Position numbers and translations under genes: made by a program
DNA from: Georgenia_B sunbinii
GTDB lineage: Bacteria; Actinomycetota; Actinomycetes; Actinomycetales; Actinomycetaceae
Direction: 5' to 3' (one strand)
DNA: 64,000 nucleotides
Assembly: GCF_036421855.1 (NCBI RefSeq)
Contig: NZ_JAZGOK010000001.1
Notes under the pieces: generated by a model
Databases searched by the model: none
What the model was told of the DNA's origin: nothing
The model's input: only the letters and a program-made list of their open reading frames with translations
Part shown: positions 1 through 9,878 of the stretch, piece by piece
Layout of the letters: the number at the start of each line of letters is the position of its first letter
Numbering within the stretch: the first letter of the stretch is position 1

Positions 1-906
1 GACGACTCCCTCACCCGCGCCCTCGTGTGGGCGGCGGCGTGGGACATGACGCGCGACGGCGAGATCGCCGCCCGCCGGTTCATCGACCTGGTGCTCAGCA
101 ACATCGGGGCGGAGACCGACTCGACGCTCGTCCTCGTGCTGCTGCGCCAGCTCACCCTCGCGCTGTCGGCCTACACCGACCCCGCGGACCGGGAGGAACG
201 CACCCACGACGTCGTCGGCCGGCTGTGGCAGCTCGCGGTGGACGCGCCGCCGGGCTCGGACCGCCAGCTCCAGCTCGTGCGGTCGTTCGTCGGCCGGGCG
301 AGGTCCGCGGACCAGCTGGCGACCGTCGCCGGGCTGCTCGGGGGCACCACCGCGCTGGCCGGCCTGGAGATCGACACCGACCTGCGCTGGGCGCTGGTGA
401 CCTCGCTGTCGGCCGGTGGCCGGGTCGACGGGGCCGCGATCGACGCCGAGGAGCGCCGGGACCCCACCGCCACCGGTCGCCAGGCCGCCGCCCGCGCCCG
501 CGCCGTGCGGCCCACCGCCGCGGCGAAGGCGGAGGTGTGGGCCGCGGCGGTCGACTCCGACGAGCTGCCCAACGCACTCCAGGGCGCGGTCATCTCCGGG
601 TTCACCGACGTCCACGACAGGTCGCTGCTGGTGCCGTTCGTCGACCGCTACTTCGACGCCCTCGAGCGGGTGTGGCGCGAGCGCACCAACGAGATCGCGC
701 AGGGGATCGTCACCGGGCTGTACCCGTTCGCGCTCGCCGGGCTGGCCGACGAGCTCGGCGTCGACGTCCTCGCCCGCAGCGACCACTGGTTGGCGCGCCA
801 CCCCGAGGCGCCCGCCGCGCTGCGACGTCTCGTCGTCGAGGACCGCGACGCCGTCCGGCGGGCGATCGCCGCCCAGCAGGTCGATCGGGCGGCCGGTGAC
901 CGCTGA
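1..906 (+). CDS. pepN: Aminopeptidase N, C-terminal part (5' end outside window)
   Basis: Only the last 301 codons are present, open from base 1 in frame 1 to TGA at 904-906. The protein is almost all alpha-helical and Ala/Leu/Arg rich, with short repeats of the ERAP1-C-like helical domain that closes M1-family aminopeptidases; phrases such as WAAAWDMTRDGEIAARRF and ISGFTDVHDRSLLVPFVDRY are typical of actinobacterial PepN. The zinc-binding HEXXH part must lie upstream. The M1 enzyme removes N-terminal residues from peptides in the cytoplasm. The next gene starts at a GTG inside its last codons (896), so the two are translationally coupled. Family assignment is from recognition of the C-terminal domain only. 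Confidence 0.85.
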   Translation, partial: DDSLTRALVWAAAWDMTRDGEIAARRFIDLVLSNIGAETDSTLVLVLLRQLTLALSAYTDPADREERTHDVVGRLWQLAVDAPPGSDRQLQLVRSFVGRARSADQLATVAGLLGGTTALAGLEIDTDLRWALVTSLSAGGRVDGAAIDAEERRDPTATGRQAAARARAVRPTAAAKAEVWAAAVDSDELPNALQGAVISGFTDVHDRSLLVPFVDRYFDALERVWRERTNEIAQGIVTGLYPFALAGLADELGVDVLARSDHWLARHPEAPAALRRLVVEDRDAVRRAIAAQQVDRAAGDR

Positions 907-1777
907 GCTGATCGCGCCACGCCGCACGATCGGGGCGCGGGACTTCGACTTCGCCCGCCGCGCCGCGGTGATGGCCATCGTCAACCGCACCCCCGACTCG
1001 TTCTTCGACCGTGGCGCCACCTTCGCGCTCGACGCGGCGGTGACCGCGGCGCTGGACGCCGTCGCCGCGGGCGCCGACTGGGTCGACGTCGGCGGGGTGC
1101 CCTTCTCGCCCGACACCCCCGAGGTCTCGGTCGCGGAGGAGATCGACCGGGTGGTGCCGATCGTCGAGGCGGTCGCGGCCCGCAGCGACGTCGTCATCTC
1201 GATCGACACCGCCCGCGCGGAGGTCGCCGCGGCCGGGCTGGCCGCCGGCGCCAGCGTCGTCAACGATACCAACGGGGTGCGCGACCCGGCGATGCTCGAG
1301 CTGCTCGCCGGCTCCGACGCGTCGGTGATCGTCACGCACTCGCTCGCCGCACCGCACGTGCACCACCCGCGACCTCGCTACGACGACGTCGTGACCGAGG
1401 TCGTCACGTTCCTGCGGGACCGCGTCGCGGCGCTGGTCGACGGCGGCATCGAGCCGCAGCGGCTGTTCATCGACCCCGGGCCGGACCTCAACAAGAACAC
1501 CCGGCACACCCTCGCGCTGCTGCGCCGGTTCGGGGAGATCACCGCGATCGGGCTGCCGACCCTGGTGGCGGTGTCGAACAAGGACTTCGTCGGTGAGTCG
1601 CTGGACCGCGAGCGCGACGAGCGGCTGGCCGGCTCGCTGGCGGCGACGACGCTGGCAGTGGCCGCCGGCGCCCGAGTGGTGCGCACCCACCACGTGCCGC
1701 AGACCGTCGACGCGGTCCGGATGACCGAGGTGGTCCTCGGTCTGCGCGAGCCCGCGTACCTGCGCCACAACACCTGA
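896..1777 (+). CDS. Dihydropteroate synthase homologue, FolP2 type
   Basis: 293 aa from GTG 896, which overlaps the pepN stop (GTGACCGCTGA); a start further upstream would only add antisense-like Arg/Pro sequence. The TIM-barrel signature VMAIVNRTPDSFF is at residues 25-37, and the phosphate end LFIDPGPDLNKNTRH, the SNKDFVGE segment and a terminal RTHHV are present. Two features differ from catalytic DHPS: the loop that normally reads GG(E)STRPG is VGGVPFSPDT, and the SRKxFIG motif is SNKDFVG, so pABA-site Ser/Thr/Arg residues and one Arg are lost. The same pattern marks mycobacterial FolP2 (Rv1207), a paralogue regarded as not a normal DHPS. So the pterin fold is clear, but the reaction is uncertain. 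It is followed after 13 nt by a RibD-like reductase. Confidence 0.8.
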   Translation: MTAELIAPRRTIGARDFDFARRAAVMAIVNRTPDSFFDRGATFALDAAVTAALDAVAAGADWVDVGGVPFSPDTPEVSVAEEIDRVVPIVEAVAARSDVVISIDTARAEVAAAGLAAGASVVNDTNGVRDPAMLELLAGSDASVIVTHSLAAPHVHHPRPRYDDVVTEVVTFLRDRVAALVDGGIEPQRLFIDPGPDLNKNTRHTLALLRRFGEITAIGLPTLVAVSNKDFVGESLDRERDERLAGSLAATTLAVAAGARVVRTHHVPQTVDAVRMTEVVLGLREPAYLRHNT

Positions 1778-1790
1778 CCGGGAGACGACG

Positions 1791-2459
1791 ATGCTCGCGC
1801 ACGACCAGCTGCTCACCGCCTACGGCCGCGCCGACCGCTCGCGGCGGTGGGTGCGGGCGAACTTCGTCGCCAGCCTCGACGGCGCCGCCACCCACGACGG
1901 TCACGCCGGCGGGCTCGGCGACCCAGAGGACCAGCAGGTGCTCCTGCTGCTGCGCCGGCTCGCCGACGTCGTCGTCGTCGGGGCCGGCACGGTGCGCGCC
2001 GAGGGCTACGGCGGCCTGGGGGTCGAGGACCCGCCGCCGCTGGCGATCGTGTCGGCGTCGCTGGACCTCGACCCGACGGCCGCGGTGTTCACCGCGCCGG
2101 GGCCACGGCCGCTGGTCGTCACCCACGGGCGGGCACCGGCCGACCGGCGTGCCGCGCTGGCGCCGGTCGCTGAGGTGCTCGTCTGCGGCGACGACGTCGT
2201 CGACCTGCACGTCCTGCTCGACACGCTCGCCGCCCGGGGGATGACCCAGGTGCTGTGCGAGGGCGGCCCGCGGCTGTTCGGCTCGTTCGTCGCGGCCGAC
2301 GTCCTCGACGAGCTGTGCCTGACCCTCTCGCCGCAGCTCGAGGGCGGCAGCGCGACGCGCATCAGCCGTGGCGACGCGCAGACGACGCGCCCGATGCGCC
2401 TCGGCCACGCGATCGCGGGCGAGCGGATGCTCTTCCTGCGCTACGAGCGCGAGGGGTAG
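1791..2459 (+). CDS. Pyrimidine reductase family protein (RibD C-terminal domain)
   Basis: 222 aa, ATG at 1791 behind GGGAGA (1781-1786). It is a stand-alone RibD C-terminal/dihydrofolate-reductase-fold domain without the deaminase half: N-terminal WVRANFVASLDGAAT (strand and substrate loop), VVVGAGTVRAEGYGG near residues 60-75 (nucleotide loop), and VLCEGGPRLFGSF near 150 (the EGG motif that holds NADPH). Family members reduce ribosylamino-pyrimidine in riboflavin synthesis. The mycobacterial homologue Rv2671 has dihydrofolate reductase activity, so linkage to a FolP homologue makes a folate/pterin role plausible. Its end overlaps the convergent HAD gene by 19 nt. Confidence 0.85.
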   Translation: MLAHDQLLTAYGRADRSRRWVRANFVASLDGAATHDGHAGGLGDPEDQQVLLLLRRLADVVVVGAGTVRAEGYGGLGVEDPPPLAIVSASLDLDPTAAVFTAPGPRPLVVTHGRAPADRRAALAPVAEVLVCGDDVVDLHVLLDTLAARGMTQVLCEGGPRLFGSFVAADVLDELCLTLSPQLEGGSATRISRGDAQTTRPMRLGHAIAGERMLFLRYEREG

Positions 2460-3124
2460 GGCACCAGCGGGCGGAGGTCGGGCACGACGGCGTCCGCGCC
2501 GGCCTGGGCCAGCGCGTCCAGGCCGAGGCTGGTCGTCACGCCGAGCACGAGCCCGACGCTGGCGGCGCGCGCCGAGGCGAGCCCGGCGAGCGAGTCCTCG
2601 GCGGCCACGCAGGCGGCCGGCTCGACCCCCAGCCGGCGGGCACCGAGCACGAACGGGGCGGCGGCCGGCTTGCCCACCGGGGTGTCCTCGGCCGTCACCA
2701 GCCCCACGCCGGCGCCGGCGACGCCGAGCAGCACCAGCGCCTCGGTCGCCCACGACCGCATCGCGGAGGTCACGAGGGACACCGGCAGCCCGCGCTCGCG
2801 CCAGCCGGCGATCGCCTCCCCGGCGCCGGGGACCGGGCGTGGCGGGTGGGCCACCGGGTCGACGAGCGCGAGCACCGCGTCGGTGAGCGCGACCGGGTCC
2901 TCACCGCGCCACGGCCCGTCGACGGCGGCGAACGACTCGTGGCCCCGCCGTCCCATGAACTGCCGCACGACGTCGTCGGGGACGTCCCAGCCGCGCGCGA
3001 CGAAGTAGGAGCGGAACGCGGCGCGCTGCATCGGCTCGGAGTCGAGCAGCGTGCCGTCGAGGTCGAGCAGCAGGCCCGCGCCCGGCGCCGACAGCGTCTC
3101 GTGCAGCCGTCGGCGCAGCGTCAC
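2441..3124 (-). CDS. HAD-superfamily hydrolase, sugar-phosphatase/beta-PGM type
   Basis: 227 aa if read from GTG 3124, which forms a GTGA overlap with the stop of the IIA gene; GTG 3130 would add two residues. Motif I is LLLDLDGTLLDSEP (nucleophile and acid/base Asp, residues about 21 and 23), motif II Ser/Thr in VSLVTSAMRSW, motif III Lys in TPVGKPAA, motif IV the acidic AAEDSLAG. A helical cap between motifs I and II places it in subfamily IA, with beta-phosphoglucomutase and sugar/polyol phosphatases. It is the last gene of the IIB-IIA-HAD operon, so a phosphorylated sugar made or imported by the PTS is a reasonable substrate; the exact one cannot be read from sequence. Confidence 0.85.
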   Translation of the reverse strand: MTLRRRLHETLSAPGAGLLLDLDGTLLDSEPMQRAAFRSYFVARGWDVPDDVVRQFMGRRGHESFAAVDGPWRGEDPVALTDAVLALVDPVAHPPRPVPGAGEAIAGWRERGLPVSLVTSAMRSWATEALVLLGVAGAGVGLVTAEDTPVGKPAAAPFVLGARRLGVEPAACVAAEDSLAGLASARAASVGLVLGVTTSLGLDALAQAGADAVVPDLRPLVPYPSRS

Positions 3125-3579
3125 GCCCACTCGAAGATGGTGTCCCCCGCCGCCACGGCGTCGCCCGGCGCCACCGCGAAGGTCAGCGCGGCACCGTCGC
3201 CCTCGAGCGCAACGACCGGGCTCACCGGCGACCGGCCACCGGTGGCCACCTCGCCGGGGTTCCAGGAGATGAGCACCTGACCGGCGCTGACGGTGTCCTG
3301 CTCGGCGGCATGGAGCGTGAAGCCCTTGCCCCCGAGCTGGACGGTGTCCAGCCCGAGGTGGACGAGCACCCCGCGGCCGTCGCCGTCGACGACGACGAAG
3401 GCGTGCGGGTGGAGCTTGAGGATGGTGCCGTCGACCGGTGACACAGCGTCGACCTCACCGCCACGGCCCGGGTCGATGGCGATGCCCGGCCCGACGATCG
3501 ACTGCGCGAACACCGGGTCCGGGACGTCGGCCATCGCCACGGCGGTACCGGCGACCGGCGCCAGCACCCGGGTCGTCAC
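3121..3579 (-). CDS. PTS glucose-family enzyme IIA component
   Basis: 152 aa from GTG 3579, which overlaps the IIB stop as GTGA. It is the beta-rich EIIA-Glc (Crr-like) domain: LAPVAGTAVAMADVPDPVFA at the start, then the second histidine in LHPHAFVVV and the phosphorylated histidine in VLVHLGLDTVQLGGKGF. The protein takes phosphate from HPr and passes it to the cysteine of IIB, in the cytoplasm. It is a free-standing IIA rather than part of a fused PtsG/NagE chain. Neighbours are IIB upstream in the same operon and the divergent IIC gene. Confidence 0.93.
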   Translation of the reverse strand: MTTRVLAPVAGTAVAMADVPDPVFAQSIVGPGIAIDPGRGGEVDAVSPVDGTILKLHPHAFVVVDGDGRGVLVHLGLDTVQLGGKGFTLHAAEQDTVSAGQVLISWNPGEVATGGRSPVSPVVALEGDGAALTFAVAPGDAVAAGDTIFEWA

Positions 3580-3806
3580 CGAAGGTCCTCGATGTCCTCG
3601 ACGATGTTGTCCGCCTCGGGGCCGACGACGACCTGCACAGCGCTGCCCTGCTGGACGACGCCGAACGCACCCGCGGCGCGCAGACCCGACTCGTCCACCT
3701 TGCTCGCGTCCTCGACCTCCACCCGGATCCGGGTGATGCACGCCTCGAGGTCGACGATGTTCTTGTCGCCGCCGAGGGCCGCGAGGATGGACTCTGCCTT
3801 GCTCAT
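3576..3806 (-). CDS. PTS glucose/GlcNAc-family enzyme IIB component
   Basis: 76 aa, ATG 3806 preceded by GGAG with good spacing. Starts MSKAESILAALGGDKNIVDL and carries the phospho-accepting cysteine in the canonical context LEACITRIRVEV. A longer frame back to 3905 exists but its extra residues match no IIB. The size is that of a lone IIB domain, so in this organism the sugar-specific permease is three polypeptides: IIB and IIA here, IIC on the other strand. A TACTGT -10-like box on the minus strand (3882-3877) would give a leader of about 60 nt. Confidence 0.93.
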   Translation of the reverse strand: MSKAESILAALGGDKNIVDLEACITRIRVEVEDASKVDESGLRAAGAFGVVQQGSAVQVVVGPEADNIVEDIEDLR

Positions 3807-3929
3807 CGTTACTCCACATCCACGGCCTGTGCCGCTGTCTGGTGCGGTCGCCGACTGCGCCGCCGCATACATCCCCACAGTAACCGGCTCAGCGGCAGCG
3901 GACACCCCGGCGACTCGCCCGCCACGGTG

Positions 3930-3958
3930 TTGACAGGTCGATCCGCCGACGGTCTAGT
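3930..3958 (+). promoter_or_regulatory. Sigma-70-type promoter for the PTS IIC gene
   Basis: TTGACA at 3930-3935, a 17-nt spacer, then TCTAGT at 3953-3958. The -35 is a perfect match and the spacer is ideal. Transcription would start near 3965, giving a leader of about 35 nt containing GAGGAG at 3988-3993. It lies in the 193-nt gap between the divergent IIB and IIC genes; apart from this and the weak minus-strand -10 no further element was recognised in that gap. Confidence 0.6.
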
Positions 3959-3999
3959 GGGGCACCACCCGCGCATCTGCACTCGATGAGGAGATGACC

Positions 4000-5406
<1,407 letters not shown>

Positions 5407-5415
5407 GGGCGCGTC

Positions 5416-7569
5416 CTACCGGGCGCGCTCGGCCATCGCGCCGCGCACGACCTTCATCAGCGACGCCAGCCGGGCGGAGCCGGCGAGCTCCTCCACCGGC
5501 ACCGGACGCTCAGACCCGTCTGCCAGCGGCACCTTCCAGTTCGGGTACTCGGTGTCGGTGCCGGGCTGGTTCTGGGCGCGCCGCTCCCCCACCGCGTCGA
5601 CGAGCGCGACGCCGACCAGCTGGGCGGGAGTCCGCGCGATGTAGACGTGCAGCGCCTCGACGATCTGCCGCTCGGTGGCCCCCGCGGGCAGCAGCTCGTA
5701 CTCGCGCAGCCGGTCGAGCATCCGCTCCCGCTCCCGGCGGGCGGCCAGCCGCACCGTGGGGACCGGCTCGGTGAGCAGGCCGAGCCGCTCGCGCAGGTCG
5801 ACGTGCTCCTCCGCGAGGTAGCCGGCGGTCGGCGGCAGGTCGTGGGTGCTGACGGTGGCGAGCACCAGCTCGCGGTACTCCTCGGGACGCAGCGGCGCGT
5901 CGTCGCCGTCCTTCTCGAACCACAGCACCGAGGTGCCGAGCACGCCGCGCTCGGCCAGGTAGTCGCGCACCCAGGGCTCGACGGTCCCGAGGTCCTCACC
6001 GATGACGACGGCGCCGGCACGGTGCGCCTCGAGCATGAGGACACCGACCATCGCCTCGTGGTCGTAGCGCACGTAGGTGCCGTCCGCGGCGCCGTGGCCG
6101 TCGGGGATCCACCACAGCCGGAACAGCCCGAGGATGTGGTCCACCCGTACCGCCCCGGCGTGGCGCAGCACGGTGCGGACCATGTCGCGCAGGGGGGCGT
6201 ACCCGCTCGCCGCGAGGGCGTCGGGCCGCCACGGCGGCTGCGACCAGTTCTGCCCCTGCTGGTTGTACATGTCCGGCGGGGCGCCCACGCCGATGCCGTG
6301 CGCGAAGACGTCCTGGTCGGTCCAGGAGTCCGCGCCGCCGGGGTGGACCCCCACGGCGAGGTCGTGCATGATCCCGATCGACATCCCCGAGGCACGGGCG
6401 AGGGACTGCGCGGCGGCGAGCTGGAGGTCGGCGACCCACTGCAGCCAGACGTAGTAGTCGAGGCGGTCGGCGAGCTCGTGGCGCACCCGGTAGACGGCCG
6501 GGGAGGCGATGTCCTGCAGCTCGGCCGGCCATGCCTCGCCCTCGTGGCGCTCGTGGATCGCGCACCACAGCGCGAAGTCCTCCAGGCCCTGGCCCTGCCC
6601 GGCCCGGAACTCGTCGAGCAGCCGCTGCCGTGCCGGGGAGCGGCCGGCGGCGTAGATGACCTCGAGCGCCTGGCGCTTGGCGGCCCACGCGGCGTCGCGG
6701 TCGATCGGCCCCGGGGCCGTGGCGGTGCCGCGGACCTCCTCGGCCGCCCACTCGACGAGGGCGCGCTGCGGCCCGCCGAGGTAGGCGCACTCGCGGATGT
6801 CCTCGGGCCTGATGTAGATCGGGTTGACGAACCGCCGGGTCACCGGCAGGTAGGGCGACGGGGTCATGTGGCCGGTCTGCTCGGCCGCGTGCAGCGGGTT
6901 GATGAGCAGGAAGTCGGCGCCCTCACCACCGAAGAGGCTGCCGAGCTCGGCGAGGTCGGCGAGGTCGCCGATCCCCCAGGAGTCCGCCGACCGCACGGAG
7001 TAGAGCTGGGCCATCATGCCCCAGCCGCCGGTGGCCGGGACGCTCGGCGGCGCCATCGCCGCCGGGGTGACGGCCAGCGCGCAGCGCCCCGCCTCGACGC
7101 CGTCGACGACGGCGACCAGCTCGTGCCAGCCCAGCGGCAGGTCCGCCGGCAGGACGAAGCTCGCGCGGCCGACGCGCCGGCCGTCGACGTCACGCGGCTC
7201 GACCCACCGGTCGAGCTGACGCGCGCTGCGACGCCCGCCGTCCTCGAGCGAGACGTGGACCTCGACCTCCGAGCCGTCGGGCACGTGGCTGGCGACCTCG
7301 CGCTCCTCGCCCGTCCGCACGACCACGCTCGGTGGCAGCACCGTCAGCCACGGGGCGTCATCGGCGTCCTGGAGCGCGGCAGCGGCCGCGGCGTCGGTGC
7401 CGGCCGTGATACCCAGCGCCGCGAGCACCGCGGTGATGGTGCTCGCCGGGACCACCCGGTGGTTGCCGGTGAAGTCCCAGAACTCCGTCGCCACGCCGTG
7501 GCGCTGCGCCAGGCGCTGCAGCACGTCGCTGGGCACGTCGCCGCTGCCCTGTGGGCGTGTCGTGTTCAC
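5416..7569 (-). CDS. malQ: 4-alpha-glucanotransferase (amylomaltase)
   Basis: 717 aa from GTG 7569 (GAGGAG lies 11 nt before it); the frame runs on to 7776, but the added residues are not MalQ-like. After an N-terminal beta/helical region of about 180 residues comes the GH77 barrel: LYSVRSADSWGIGDLADL, GAPPDMYNQQGQNWSQPPWR, the nucleophile Asp in VRVDHILGLFRLWWIPDG, the acid/base Glu in VVIGEDLGTVEPWVR, and the third carboxylate in STHDLPPTAGYL. It transfers glucan segments between maltodextrins, releasing glucose. Head-to-head with enzyme I of the PTS (207 nt between starts), which fits joint use of maltodextrins and glucose. Stop is 9 nt from the convergent IIC stop. Confidence 0.95.
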   Translation of the reverse strand: MNTTRPQGSGDVPSDVLQRLAQRHGVATEFWDFTGNHRVVPASTITAVLAALGITAGTDAAAAAALQDADDAPWLTVLPPSVVVRTGEEREVASHVPDGSEVEVHVSLEDGGRRSARQLDRWVEPRDVDGRRVGRASFVLPADLPLGWHELVAVVDGVEAGRCALAVTPAAMAPPSVPATGGWGMMAQLYSVRSADSWGIGDLADLAELGSLFGGEGADFLLINPLHAAEQTGHMTPSPYLPVTRRFVNPIYIRPEDIRECAYLGGPQRALVEWAAEEVRGTATAPGPIDRDAAWAAKRQALEVIYAAGRSPARQRLLDEFRAGQGQGLEDFALWCAIHERHEGEAWPAELQDIASPAVYRVRHELADRLDYYVWLQWVADLQLAAAQSLARASGMSIGIMHDLAVGVHPGGADSWTDQDVFAHGIGVGAPPDMYNQQGQNWSQPPWRPDALAASGYAPLRDMVRTVLRHAGAVRVDHILGLFRLWWIPDGHGAADGTYVRYDHEAMVGVLMLEAHRAGAVVIGEDLGTVEPWVRDYLAERGVLGTSVLWFEKDGDDAPLRPEEYRELVLATVSTHDLPPTAGYLAEEHVDLRERLGLLTEPVPTVRLAARRERERMLDRLREYELLPAGATERQIVEALHVYIARTPAQLVGVALVDAVGERRAQNQPGTDTEYPNWKVPLADGSERPVPVEELAGSARLASLMKVVRGAMAERAR

Positions 7570-7776
7570 TGGCTCGTTCGCTCCTCGCTGTGCGCCCGGA
7601 CTCGGCCACCGGCCGGTCACGTGATCCTGACAGAATCCCATGCCGCCGCACGCGATGCGCTGTGGCGCGCCCGGCGGGCCGGTAGTCTCGTCGCCGACCC
7701 GACGCTGCTCGTCGCGGACGACGTCGTGCAGTGGGACACTGTCCGGACGGGACACCGACGTGAAACAGGAGTGCAT

Positions 7777-9480
7777 GTGACCACTGAGCAGGTCGAGCCG
7801 GGGACCATCGCCGTCACCGGCGTGGGAGTCAGTCCCGGGCGCGCCGCGGCCCGGGTGGCACAGTTCGTTGGCGCCGTCGAGGCCCCCGATCCCTACGACC
7901 GGCTCCCCGAGGACGCCGACGCCGACGCCGCGGCGTCAGCCGTCGGTCACCATGCCCGGCTGGTGTCCGAGAGCCTCACCGCGGCTGCTGCCGCCACCGT
8001 CGGCCAGAGCCGGGAGGTGCTGGAGACCACCGCCCAGATGGCCGTTGACCCGGCACTGCTGGACGTGGCCCGGGCGACCGTCCGCGACACCCGCCGCACC
8101 CCGGTGCTCGCCGTCTGGCAGGCCGCCGAGGGCATCGCCGAGCAGTTCCTCGCGCTCGGTGGCTACATGGCCGAGCGTGCCCGCGACATCCGGGACGTGC
8201 GCGACCGCATCGTCGCCAGCCTGCAGGGCCTGCCGATGCCCGGCATCCCGCGACGGGACGTGCCCTTCGTCCTCGTGGCGGTCGACCTCGCGCCGGCCGA
8301 CACCGCGCAGCTCGACCCCACCAAGGTCCGGGCGATCGTCACCGCCGAGGGCGGCCCGACCTCGCACACCGCGATCCTCGCCCGCTCGCTAGGGATCCCC
8401 GCGATCGTCGGCGCCCGGCACGCGATCGAGCTGCTCACCGAAGGGCTGCCCGTGCTGGTCGACGGCGCCGCCGGGACCGTCGTCGCCGACCCGAGCGAGG
8501 CGCAGGTCCGCGCCGCCGAGCGGATCGCGGCCCAGTCCCGCACCTTCGACGGCACCGGACGCACCAGCGACGGTCGCCGGGTCCAGCTCCTCGCCAACGT
8601 GGGCGAGCCCGCCGGGGCGGCGCAGGCGGCGGCCGCCGGCGCCGAGGGCGTGGGACTGTTCCGCACCGAGTTCTGCTTCCTCGACCGGGCCGAGGAACCG
8701 AGCGTCGCCGAGCAGGTCGAGCAGTACCGCACCGTGCTCTCCGCGTTCCCGGGCAAGAAGGTCGTCATCCGCACGCTCGACGCCGGCGCGGACAAGCCGA
8801 TGCCGTTCCTCACCGATACCGCTGAGCCCAACCCGGCGCTCGGGATCCGCGGCCTGCGCACGTCGTGGCGCAACCCCAAGATCCTCGACAACCAGCTGTC
8901 CGCGATCGCCAGGGCCGCCGAGGCCGAGCGGGCGGACGTGTGGGTGATGGCGCCGATGATCGCCACGGTCAACGAGACCGAGGAGTTCGTCGCCGCCTGC
9001 AGCAAGTACGGGTTGAGCACCGCCGGGGTGATGATCGAGGTGCCGAGCGCCGCGCTCCTCGCCGGGCCGATCCTCGCCCGGGCCTCGTTCGCCTCCATCG
9101 GCACCAACGACCTCACCCAGTACACGATGGCCGCCGACCGCCTGCTGGGCTCGCTGGCGCTGCTGTCCGACGCCTTCCAGCCGGCAGTGCTGCGGCTGAT
9201 CCACGCGGCCTGCCAGGGAGGCGAGCAGCAGGGGCGCCCGGTGGGCGTGTGCGGCGAGTCCGCCGCCGACCCGGCGTCCGCCGGCGTGCTCGTCGGCCTG
9301 GGGGTGAGCTCGCTGTCGATGTCGCCGCGGGCGCTGGCCGACGTCGACGCCGTGCTGTCGCGGACCTCGTTCGAGCGCTGCCAGGAGCTGGCGCAGCTGG
9401 CACTGGGCGCCGAGTCGGCCGAGCATGCCCGGGCGATGGTCCGCGGCCGGCTGCCGATCCTCGACGAGCTCGGCCTGTGA
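7777..9480 (+). CDS. ptsI: Phosphoenolpyruvate-protein phosphotransferase (PTS enzyme I)
   Basis: 567 aa from GTG 7777, 5 nt after AGGAG (7767-7771). Domain order is normal: swivelling HPr-binding region (1-140), phosphohistidine domain with the active His in TAEGGPTSHTAILARSLGIP (about residue 195), and the PEP-binding barrel with GLFRTEFCFLDR, IRTLDAGADKPMPFL, and the late Cys in RPVGVCGESAADP. It starts the PTS cascade by moving phosphate from PEP to HPr. No gene for HPr (ptsH) is visible in the window. Upstream, GGACACTGTCC (7734-7744) is a short inverted repeat followed by a second GGGACAC, a possible but unproved control site. The globin gene overlaps its stop. Confidence 0.95.
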   Translation: MTTEQVEPGTIAVTGVGVSPGRAAARVAQFVGAVEAPDPYDRLPEDADADAAASAVGHHARLVSESLTAAAAATVGQSREVLETTAQMAVDPALLDVARATVRDTRRTPVLAVWQAAEGIAEQFLALGGYMAERARDIRDVRDRIVASLQGLPMPGIPRRDVPFVLVAVDLAPADTAQLDPTKVRAIVTAEGGPTSHTAILARSLGIPAIVGARHAIELLTEGLPVLVDGAAGTVVADPSEAQVRAAERIAAQSRTFDGTGRTSDGRRVQLLANVGEPAGAAQAAAAGAEGVGLFRTEFCFLDRAEEPSVAEQVEQYRTVLSAFPGKKVVIRTLDAGADKPMPFLTDTAEPNPALGIRGLRTSWRNPKILDNQLSAIARAAEAERADVWVMAPMIATVNETEEFVAACSKYGLSTAGVMIEVPSAALLAGPILARASFASIGTNDLTQYTMAADRLLGSLALLSDAFQPAVLRLIHAACQGGEQQGRPVGVCGESAADPASAGVLVGLGVSSLSMSPRALADVDAVLSRTSFERCQELAQLALGAESAEHARAMVRGRLPILDELGL

Positions 9481-9878
9481 CCGCCGGGGCATCGCCGGAG
9501 GTGACGGTCTACCAGGCGATGGGCGGTCGGGCGACCTTCGAGCGCCTCGTCCGCCGCTTCTACGCCGGCGTGCGGGAGGACGACGTCCTCGCCCCGATGT
9601 ACCCGCCGGAGGACTTCGACGGCGCCGTCGAGCGGCTGACGATGTTCCTCGAGCAGTACTGGGGCGGCCCGTCGACCTACTCCGAGACCCGGGGCCACCC
9701 GCGGCTGCGGATGCGGCACGCGCCGTACGCGGTGACGCCGCTCGCCCGCGACCGCTGGCTGGCGCACATGCGCGACGGCGTCGACGAGCTCGGGCTGTCG
9801 GCCGAGCACGAGGACCTGCTGTGGGACTACCTCGTGCGCGCCGCGTACTCGCTGGTCAACACCATGGAGCAGCCATGA
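9477..9878 (+). CDS. Group II truncated hemoglobin (trHbO)
   Basis: 133 aa from GTG 9477, overlapping the ptsI stop as GTGA; GTG 9501 is an alternative. The sequence runs VYQAMGGRATFERLVRRFY (helix B), MYPPEDFDGAVERLTMFLEQ (helices C-E), YWGGPSTYSETRGHPRLRM, then the proximal heme-binding His in RHAPYAVTPLARDRWLAHM, with the Trp of helix G. All are hallmarks of group II truncated globins (GlbO), which bind O2/NO and are usually tied to oxidative or nitrosative stress. It is the middle gene of a tightly overlapping ptsI-globin-thioesterase string. Confidence 0.93.
   Translation: MTAGASPEVTVYQAMGGRATFERLVRRFYAGVREDDVLAPMYPPEDFDGAVERLTMFLEQYWGGPSTYSETRGHPRLRMRHAPYAVTPLARDRWLAHMRDGVDELGLSAEHEDLLWDYLVRAAYSLVNTMEQP

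Noticed and set aside
710..1816. Long minus-strand frame opposite the folP2-type gene, and many similar frames throughout
   Set aside because: Arg/Pro/Gly-rich or Asp/Val/Gly-rich shadows that high-GC codons create on the other strand; none resembles a protein family.
3807..3905. Longer IIB protein starting at 3905
   Set aside because: Extra residues have no IIB similarity and the ATG at 3806 has its own ribosome site.
7734..7759. GGACACTGTCC inverted repeat and following GGGACAC as a ptsI operator
   Set aside because: Short arms and no regulator nearby; kept only as a remark in the ptsI entry.
5647..7776. Open frame of about 700 codons upstream of ptsI in the same frame
   Set aside because: It is the antisense of malQ; the protein is low-complexity and the enzyme I fold begins at GTG 7777 behind a good ribosome site.
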